NCBI GenBank assembly: GCA_965249775.1
Contig: OZ252253.1
Location: 3,348,001 to 3,412,000, forward strand
Length of the DNA stretch: 64,000 nt
From: UBA822 sp965249775
GTDB lineage: Bacteria; Gemmatimonadota; Gemmatimonadetes; Longimicrobiales; Gaopeijiaceae
Direction of reading: 5' to 3'
Below the pieces are notes generated by a model. It did not search any database and was not told the DNA's origin. It was given only the letters and a program-made list of their open reading frames with translations. The translations under genes and the position numbers were made by a program. Positions 58,613-64,000 of this stretch are shown here, piece by piece. Every line of letters starts with the position of its first letter. The stretch's first letter is position 1.

Positions 58613-60301
58613 GTGTCCCTGACCCTGAGCTACGTACACGGCGCTTCCTCCACGCCGTTCCTGGACACCACTATCGGTCGGTACTTCGACGGCACCGTCG
58701 AGCGGTATCCCGACCGAGAAGCTCTGGTCGTCCGGCACCAATCGATCCGCTGGACGTATGCCGAACTTCGCGAGCGGGTGGACCGGTGTGCATCAGGCCT
58801 CCTGTCCCTCGGCCTAGAGCCGGGCGATCGCGTCGGCATCTGGTCGCCCAACAACGCCGAGTGGACGGTCACCCAGTTCGCGACGGCCAAGGCCGGCCTG
58901 ATCCTTGTGAACATCAACCCGGCGTACCGCCTCTCCGAGCTCGAATACGCGCTCAACAAAGTCGGGTGCCGTGCGCTCGTTACCGCGACGAGCTTTAAGA
59001 CCAGCGACTACATTGGGATGCTGCGCGAGCTTACGCCCGAGCTGGACGACGCCGAGCCAGGTGCCCTGCAGTCCGAGAGGTTCCCCTCGCTGGAATTCGT
59101 GATCCATCTCGGGTCGAACGACGAAAAGGGGATGATCCGCTTCGGAGACCTCATGGATGCGGGCACACCCGAGGACGAGGACCGGTTGAGTACGATCGCG
59201 GATACGCTTCAGTTCGACGATCCGATCAACATCCAGTTCACCAGCGGCACCACCGGCTTGCCGAAGGGGGCGACGCTCACCCACCACAACATCCTCAACA
59301 ACGGCTACTTCGTGGGGCAGGTGCTGAAGCTCACGCCCGACGACAGCATCTGCATCCCGGTGCCTCTTTATCACTGCTTCGGAATGGTCCTCGGAAACCT
59401 GACGGCGATCACGCACGGAGCGACGATGGTCTATCCGTCTGACGGCTTCGAGCCCGAGGCCGTTCTGGCGGCCGCAAGCGAAGAGCGCTGCACCACGTTG
59501 TACGGCGTGCCTACGATGTTCATCGCGGAGCTGGAGCACCCGGAGTTCGGCTCCTACGACCTCTCCTCGCTGCGCACGGGCCTCATGGCCGGCAGCCCGT
59601 GTCCCATCGAGGTAATGAAGCGGGTGACCAGCGAGATGCACATGGACGAGGTCGGGATTGCGTACGGTATGACGGAGACCAGCCCCGCCAGCTTCCAGAC
59701 CGCCCCGGACGATCCGCTCGATCGGCGAGTCTCGACCGTCGGCTCCGTCCATCCGCACGTGGAGGTCAAGATTGTCGACGCCGATGGACGGATCGTCCCT
59801 CGCGGCGAGCCGGGCGAGCTGCTCACCCGAGGGTATCTGGTCATGCTCGGATACTGGGACGACGCGGAGCGTACGGCCGAGGCCGTCGATGCTGCAGGTT
59901 GGATGCACACCGGGGATCTCGCAACGATCGACGCCGAGGGATACTGCAACATCGTGGGGCGCATAAAGGACATGGTCATCCGTGGCGGCGAGAACGTCTA
60001 TCCGCGGGAGATCGAGGAGTTCTTGTATGGACATCCCGACATCGAGGACGTCCAAGTCATCGGCGTCCCCGATGAGAGATTCGGCGAGCAGTTGTGCGCC
60101 TGGATCAAGCTACGCGACGGCGCGTCCGCGACGACCGAGCAGATCCAGGATTTCTGCCAGGGGCAGATCGCCCACTACAAGATCCCCCACTACGTGAAGA
60201 TCGTAGACTCCTTCCCGATGACCGTGACCGGCAAGATCCAGAAGTTCGTGATGCGCGAGCAGATGATCGAGGAGCTCGAGCTGGGCGCGGAGGCTAGCTA
60301 A
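58613..60301 (+). CDS. Acyl-CoA synthetase, fatty-acid (FadD-like) type
   Basis: The product has 562 residues from a GTG. P-loop 'IQFTSGTTGLPKGATLTHHNILNNGY', A5 'VGIAYGMTETSPASFQT', A7/A8 'GWMHTGDLATIDAEGYCNIVGRIKDMVIRGGENVYPREIEEFLY' and A10 'FPMTVTGKIQKFVMRE' with the catalytic Lys are intact. 'VPLYHCFGMVLGNLTAITHGATMVYP' is typical of medium/long-chain fatty acyl-CoA synthetases. It activates fatty acids for beta-oxidation or lipid synthesis. No other fatty-acid gene is adjacent. Confidence 0.93.
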   Translation: MSLTLSYVHGASSTPFLDTTIGRYFDGTVERYPDREALVVRHQSIRWTYAELRERVDRCASGLLSLGLEPGDRVGIWSPNNAEWTVTQFATAKAGLILVNINPAYRLSELEYALNKVGCRALVTATSFKTSDYIGMLRELTPELDDAEPGALQSERFPSLEFVIHLGSNDEKGMIRFGDLMDAGTPEDEDRLSTIADTLQFDDPINIQFTSGTTGLPKGATLTHHNILNNGYFVGQVLKLTPDDSICIPVPLYHCFGMVLGNLTAITHGATMVYPSDGFEPEAVLAAASEERCTTLYGVPTMFIAELEHPEFGSYDLSSLRTGLMAGSPCPIEVMKRVTSEMHMDEVGIAYGMTETSPASFQTAPDDPLDRRVSTVGSVHPHVEVKIVDADGRIVPRGEPGELLTRGYLVMLGYWDDAERTAEAVDAAGWMHTGDLATIDAEGYCNIVGRIKDMVIRGGENVYPREIEEFLYGHPDIEDVQVIGVPDERFGEQLCAWIKLRDGASATTEQIQDFCQGQIAHYKIPHYVKIVDSFPMTVTGKIQKFVMREQMIEELELGAEAS

Positions 60302-60339
60302 CTCCCGGCCCGCTCCGGAGCCGAAGCGTTGCTCAGTTT

Positions 60340-62895
60340 CTATCTACCCCTCCCCCACCGCCAGCGCCTACGGCGATTGTCATCGTCGTCATCGTCGTCA
60401 TCGTCGTCATCATCATCATCATCGTCATCATCATCGTCGTCGCCTTCATCATCGTCGTCGCCTTCGTCGTCATCATCGTCGTCATCCTTGGCGAACTGTG
60501 GCACCGCCGTCGCGGTTGCTTCGTTCAACGACTGGTCCACACTGGTCACCGTCAACACAAACGACGGTGCCTCGATCTCCAGGATTCCGTCGTCGTACTC
60601 CACTTCCTGCTCGTCGTCGTCCAACTCCAGCTTCACGATCTGCCCGTTCGTCACCGCGATGCCGTTCAGCATCGCCGTGGTTATCGGGTCGGTGTCGCAC
60701 GTGTCGCTGGCGCTGAACTCGACGCGGAAACGTCCCTCGTCATCGTCGTGATCTCGTCGAGTAAGTCGGCGCCACCAGCGTCGGAAGCGGCGGGGTTTCG
60801 GGACCGGGACCAGCGCCAGGGTGATCTCCGGCGCTGTAGTATCTACCACGGTGATCTCGACCTCGTCGGCGTCCGTACCGCCGTTCCGGTCGTCCACCGT
60901 CAGCGTGATCGTGTGGGTTCCGAGACTCCCGAGATCGATCGTAGGAGTCGGACCGGTGCCGACTACCATGTTGCTCACGTCCGTCCACGAGAACATCAGA
61001 TCGTCACCATCGGGATCGCTGGAGCCCCTACCGTCCAGCGTCACGGAGACGCCATCGGAGGTCCACTCGACAGGTTGGACTTCGCCGGCGTCGGCGACGG
61101 GGGGCTCATTACTGAGGCACGAGAAGGTTGGGACAAACGCTAGACCTTTGGTACCGAAGCCATCGTCAGTGACTTCCAAGTCGCCGAGCCGCGTGTCCAT
61201 CCCCATTGTGGTCAGAGTGTGGAGGCCCTCGTCGAAGCCGCTGACCAGGAAAGTAGGGTCCGCATCGTACGTGAGGCCCAACGCTACCTCATAGGTGGTC
61301 GTCCTGGGTCCAAAGATGGGGGTCACCGTCAGGTCGTCCAGATTGATCGTCTCCCAGAACGGGCCGTCGCCTCCGGTCCAGCCAGAGGCGTGGTACATCA
61401 GCCCGTCGTCCGGGTTGTATGCGATCGCCTCACCGTCGTCGCCATTGCCAAGCTCCCTCAGGAACGTCGTGATGGCGGTTGTCTTGTCAATTCGGTAGAA
61501 CGACTCGGCCGGATCGAACCCGTCACCGGTGACTCCGTACAACGCATCGCACGTAAACGCGATGCTCGCGAAGCGAGCTCCGAGGCCGCCAACCAGACTT
61601 ACCTGTCCGGCTATCGGATCGATAGTCGCGAGCATGGATTCTGCGTCAAGCTCACCGCGGAGCACCGCGTAGAGGAGACCATCGTTCGGATCCGTAGCGA
61701 GCCCGTTGCCGGTAGCGATCGAAAAGCCCGGAATATTGATCTTGAACGGGCCACTGAGGGTCTCACCCGTCGCAGCATTGATCGTGCGCAGGAATCCGCC
61801 GGTGCGCTCGAGCGAGTACAACACCCTGGCACCGCTGGGGGGTGGTGCAGGGGGGGCAGTACTGTTCGGAGCACTTTCCAATCCATTCAAGTTGCCTCGG
61901 AAGGCAACAAGGGTAGGAAGTGAAATCAGCCTCAGATTGGCAAACCCCGACGCGTCGGGCTCCAGGTCTATCTCGTAGAGCTCATTCCCAGAGTCGGGTC
62001 CCCCTCTCGAGCCGATGAACCTTCCATCGGCCCCATCGGGAATAATCTCCAACGCGTCCAAACCGAACCCTGCGGGCTCGCCGTTGATTCCGAGCGGCAC
62101 CACAGTCCCGAGGACTGCCGTGCCGTCGGGATTCACCCGGAAGATCGTGGGTTCTTCGACCGGATCGTTAGGGCGACCGGTCGCCTCGACAACCCACAGC
62201 TCTCCGGTCTGGGGATGGACAGAGAACCCCCCGTTCTCGAGGTCGCGACCGCGACTGGCATCAAAACCGAATTCTGCCAACACGGTTGCCGCCCCCGACG
62301 CCTGGTCAAGGGTTGCGAGGGCTCCGCTACTTTCGAAATAGGTAGCGAACAGCGTACCCCCCGAGAAGTCGATGTCCGAAAGAAAGTCGACTCCGGTATC
62401 ACCGAAGTCTTCGATAACTGAACCGTCGGCGGGATCAATTTGGTAGAGATGAGGGCAATTGCACGGCTCAAATCGGTTGCTGGTAACGAAAAGGTCACCG
62501 TCCGGGCCGAACGAGATTCCCGACAGTCCTCGCGGGTCACCATTAGGGTGGGTCCCGGCGTCGCCGAGGAGCACCGCCGTGCCAGCATCGATATCGATCC
62601 GGACCAACTCCCCCACACCAGTGGTGGCCAACAGCACCCCCGACCCGTCCCCACCATTGAGCTCGGCCACCGACACGGTCGGAATGCTGGGAGCAATCGG
62701 CTGTGTCATGTCCTGACACGATGTGACCGCGAGCATGGCGAATACGAGCCCGGCGACTCGCCTTACTGGAGGCCTCCAGTCGGTTACCCGAACTCGACCA
62801 ACACTCGGCGTGCTCCGCCAAAGGGCCCGAAGGGTTTCTAGGGCTACAACACGGGATGGGGCGCATTGTCCCCCGAACGGCAGACGCGGTCGCAT
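60340..62895 (-). CDS. Lipoprotein-like propeller/PKD protein with poly-Asp, Arg/Trp tail
   Basis: The product has 851 residues. A long basic N-terminus leads to a hydrophobic segment ending 'MLAVTSCQD', an unusual lipobox (TSC). Beta-propeller repeats follow ('LVRIDIDAGTAVLLGDAG', 'LYQIDPADGSVIEDFGDTG', 'LYAVLRGELDAESMLATIDPI'), then a PKD domain ('PPVADAGEVQPVEWTSDGVSVTLDGRGSSDPDGDDLMFSW') and a HYR-like region. It contains 'RRFRRWWRRLTRRDHDDDEG', and ends in a run of Asp (coded by the 60376-60487 repeat) followed by 'NRRRRWRWGRGR'. AGGAGG precedes the ATG at 62895. Surface location is likely; the tail is unusual. Confidence 0.8.
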   Translation of the reverse strand: MRPRLPFGGQCAPSRVVALETLRALWRSTPSVGRVRVTDWRPPVRRVAGLVFAMLAVTSCQDMTQPIAPSIPTVSVAELNGGDGSGVLLATTGVGELVRIDIDAGTAVLLGDAGTHPNGDPRGLSGISFGPDGDLFVTSNRFEPCNCPHLYQIDPADGSVIEDFGDTGVDFLSDIDFSGGTLFATYFESSGALATLDQASGAATVLAEFGFDASRGRDLENGGFSVHPQTGELWVVEATGRPNDPVEEPTIFRVNPDGTAVLGTVVPLGINGEPAGFGLDALEIIPDGADGRFIGSRGGPDSGNELYEIDLEPDASGFANLRLISLPTLVAFRGNLNGLESAPNSTAPPAPPPSGARVLYSLERTGGFLRTINAATGETLSGPFKINIPGFSIATGNGLATDPNDGLLYAVLRGELDAESMLATIDPIAGQVSLVGGLGARFASIAFTCDALYGVTGDGFDPAESFYRIDKTTAITTFLRELGNGDDGEAIAYNPDDGLMYHASGWTGGDGPFWETINLDDLTVTPIFGPRTTTYEVALGLTYDADPTFLVSGFDEGLHTLTTMGMDTRLGDLEVTDDGFGTKGLAFVPTFSCLSNEPPVADAGEVQPVEWTSDGVSVTLDGRGSSDPDGDDLMFSWTDVSNMVVGTGPTPTIDLGSLGTHTITLTVDDRNGGTDADEVEITVVDTTAPEITLALVPVPKPRRFRRWWRRLTRRDHDDDEGRFRVEFSASDTCDTDPITTAMLNGIAVTNGQIVKLELDDDEQEVEYDDGILEIEAPSFVLTVTSVDQSLNEATATAVPQFAKDDDDDDDEGDDDDEGDDDDDDDDDDDDDDDDDDDDDNRRRRWRWGRGR
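60376..60487 (-). repeat. Trinucleotide (GAC/GAT) tract encoding poly-Asp
   Basis: About 37 codons alternate GTC/ATC on the plus strand (GAC/GAT on the coding strand), interrupted by EG pairs. Pure GTC blocks separated by ATC suggest slippage-prone growth. Confidence 0.9.
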
Positions 62896-63337
62896 GGGGC
62901 CTCCTCTTTTGACGCAGCGCCCATCGCGAACCAGTGAGCGTGCACGGAGGACCGACCATATCCAACCAAAAACCCGCCGGCAACAAACAAATGGCGGCCA
63001 GGAGAATCTGATGGAGTCGGCCCCTTGGAAGGCGGTACTCGGCCTTGGTCGACGCTGGCGGCGCCGACGCGAAGAGCAGGTGCAGCCTTGTCGATACTCC
63101 GTTCGACCGGGACCGACGGGGAGGGGTTTCTCCCCCGTAGTTGCGGTGTCTCCGTTACGAAAGTCCGGCAGACTTGTAAACGACTGTTCCCATGGTACGA
63201 GCGATTGGCGGCGTGGCTGTCACTTTTCGGCTTGAGCATAGAAGGCATATTCTTATCCTCGATCGCGGGCGCATCGATCAGTCCGCCCCTCTCATCTGTG
63301 CGCCGCCGCGTCTGAATCCATCTTCTGGGAATCGAGC
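62896..63337. other. 442-bp intergenic region between the PKD lipoprotein and the GHMP kinase
   Basis: No convincing gene. A 74-codon frame at 63011-63235 has AGGAGA a few bases before its ATG, but the product is basic, Cys-containing and unlike any family. A hairpin ACGGGGAG / CTCCCCCGT (63116-63138) lies in the same stretch. This could be a leader for the downstream kinase gene. Confidence 0.5.
63011..63235 (+). CDS. Doubtful 74-residue ORF
   Basis: It starts 'MESAPWKAVLGLGRRWRRRREE' and ends in a Cys/His-containing stretch. A close AGGAGA supports translation, but no similarity or codon pattern does. It could be chance. Confidence 0.2.
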   Translation: MESAPWKAVLGLGRRWRRRREEQVQPCRYSVRPGPTGRGFSPVVAVSPLRKSGRLVNDCSHGTSDWRRGCHFSA

Positions 63338-64000
63338 GTGTCACTGGAAATATTCGTACCGGGTCGCCTCTGCCTCTTCGGCGAACACTCGGACTGGGCG
63401 GCGGAATATCGCCGTGCCAACCCCGAGCTTTCCAAGGGATTCACGCTCATCGTCGGCACCAACCAGGGACTCTACGCCCGAGTCGAAACCCATTCCGACG
63501 CGCTCGTCATTCGCTCCACCATGCCCGACGGTGAGGTGCGTACTTCGCAAGAAATACCGATGGAACCGAAGGCACTTCTGGCCGAAGCCGAGGCCGGCGG
63601 GTTCTTCAGCTACGTGGCCGGTGTGGCCTTCCGCATCCGATCGCGCTACGGCATCGGCGGCCTCGTTATCGACAACTATCGGACGGACTTGCCCGTCAAG
63701 AAGGGACTCTCCTCGTCGGCCGCCGTGTGTGTGTTGACGGCTCGCGCGCTGAACCGACTCTACGACCTAGGTATGACGACGCGTGACGAGATGGAGTACG
63801 CGTATCTCGGAGAGATCGCTACGCCCTCGCGTTGCGGTCGGATGGATCAAGCTTGTGCGTTTGGGTCCCGGGCGATCCATATGGTGCACGACTACGAGAC
63901 GACCACGGTCGAAGAGCTCGACCTGGGGGCGCCGATTCACATGGTCGTCGTCGATCTGGGTGGCAAGAAGAACACGACCGAAATCCTCGCTGCTCTGAAT
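63338..64000 (+). CDS. GHMP kinase (galactokinase/mevalonate-kinase fold), 3' partial
   Basis: The frame has no stop before the window end. The first 221 residues start from GTG at 63338: 'LEIFVPGRLCLFGEHSDWAAEYR' (GHMP N-motif as in galactokinase 'GRxNLxGEHxD'), the ATP-binding loop 'PVKKGLSSSAAVCVLTARALN' (PxxxGLxSSAA), and 'SRCGRMDQACAFGSR' (catalytic Asp). This is a complete N-terminal half of a sugar or mevalonate-type kinase; the sugar cannot be named from the visible part. GGGA lies upstream of the start. Confidence 0.88.
   Translation, partial: MSLEIFVPGRLCLFGEHSDWAAEYRRANPELSKGFTLIVGTNQGLYARVETHSDALVIRSTMPDGEVRTSQEIPMEPKALLAEAEAGGFFSYVAGVAFRIRSRYGIGGLVIDNYRTDLPVKKGLSSSAAVCVLTARALNRLYDLGMTTRDEMEYAYLGEIATPSRCGRMDQACAFGSRAIHMVHDYETTTVEELDLGAPIHMVVVDLGGKKNTTEILAALN

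Overview
The window is GC-rich, densely packed chromosomal DNA from a Gram-negative bacterium. It carries a SusC/TonB-type receptor with an N-terminal carboxypeptidase-regulatory domain, a large MacB-like permease of the type common in Acidobacteriota, a DUF1592/DUF1552 pair, many secreted PQQ-type propellers, Tat-exported enzymes, a bactofilin, a PilA-like prepilin and kinases carrying bacterial Ig-like (BIG2) domains. Together these best fit an uncultured Gemmatimonadota, with Acidobacteriota as the alternative. No rRNA, complete tRNA, CRISPR array or phage module was seen. The lineage is inferred from gene content only.

Layout. 1-4.2 kb: the tail of a plug-domain protein, a SnoaL-like protein, a PQQ-propeller protein, and a DUF3267-like zincin overlapping an AAA ATPase. 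4.2-9.6 kb: a translationally coupled operon (haem/DUF1592 lipoprotein, DUF1552 protein, ankyrin protein). 9.6-17.1 kb: DUF1772 protein, bactofilin, exported LON-domain protein, MacB-like permease, DinB-like protein, carboxylesterase. 17.2-25 kb: small proteins, one IS110-family element, an archaeal-type (type II) GAPDH-like enzyme, a monooxygenase-fold protein, a thioredoxin/propeller fusion, GH16 and winged-helix proteins. 25-30.4 kb: a PAS kinase with a stand-alone receiver, a GntR-slipin pair, a glycosyltransferase and a beta-barrel protein.

30.4-38 kb is a long minus-strand cluster: FHA-GAF-adenylate cyclase, Ser/Thr kinase with BIG2 domains, membrane BIG2 protein (possibly the frameshifted tail of the kinase), Tat-exported ThDP enzyme, hypothetical protein, cytochrome c. 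The same promoter-plus-leader cassette occurs at the head of this cluster and again inside it before the ThDP gene, which makes this the most interesting part of the window. 38-45 kb: a PQQ dehydrogenase, a second exported carboxylesterase and a TonB receptor. 45-49.8 kb: aminotransferase, ACSM-type acyl-CoA ligase, nitronate monooxygenase, NmrA-like protein. 49.9-58.3 kb: cyclase-TolB-TPR regulator, a truncated septum-formation-like ORF, a prepilin, secreted haem/copper-type and hypothetical proteins, arylsulfotransferase lipoprotein. 58.6-64 kb: a long-chain acyl-CoA ligase, a lipoprotein-like propeller/PKD protein with a poly-Asp tail, and the start of a GHMP kinase that runs off the window.

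A recurring theme is short direct repeats. Units of 12, 15 or 18 bp lie in frame inside genes, and units of about 18-33 bp sit right at start codons and ribosome binding sites of several genes. Two of the regulatory-looking palindromes share a core, and one matches the BlaI/CopY operator consensus.
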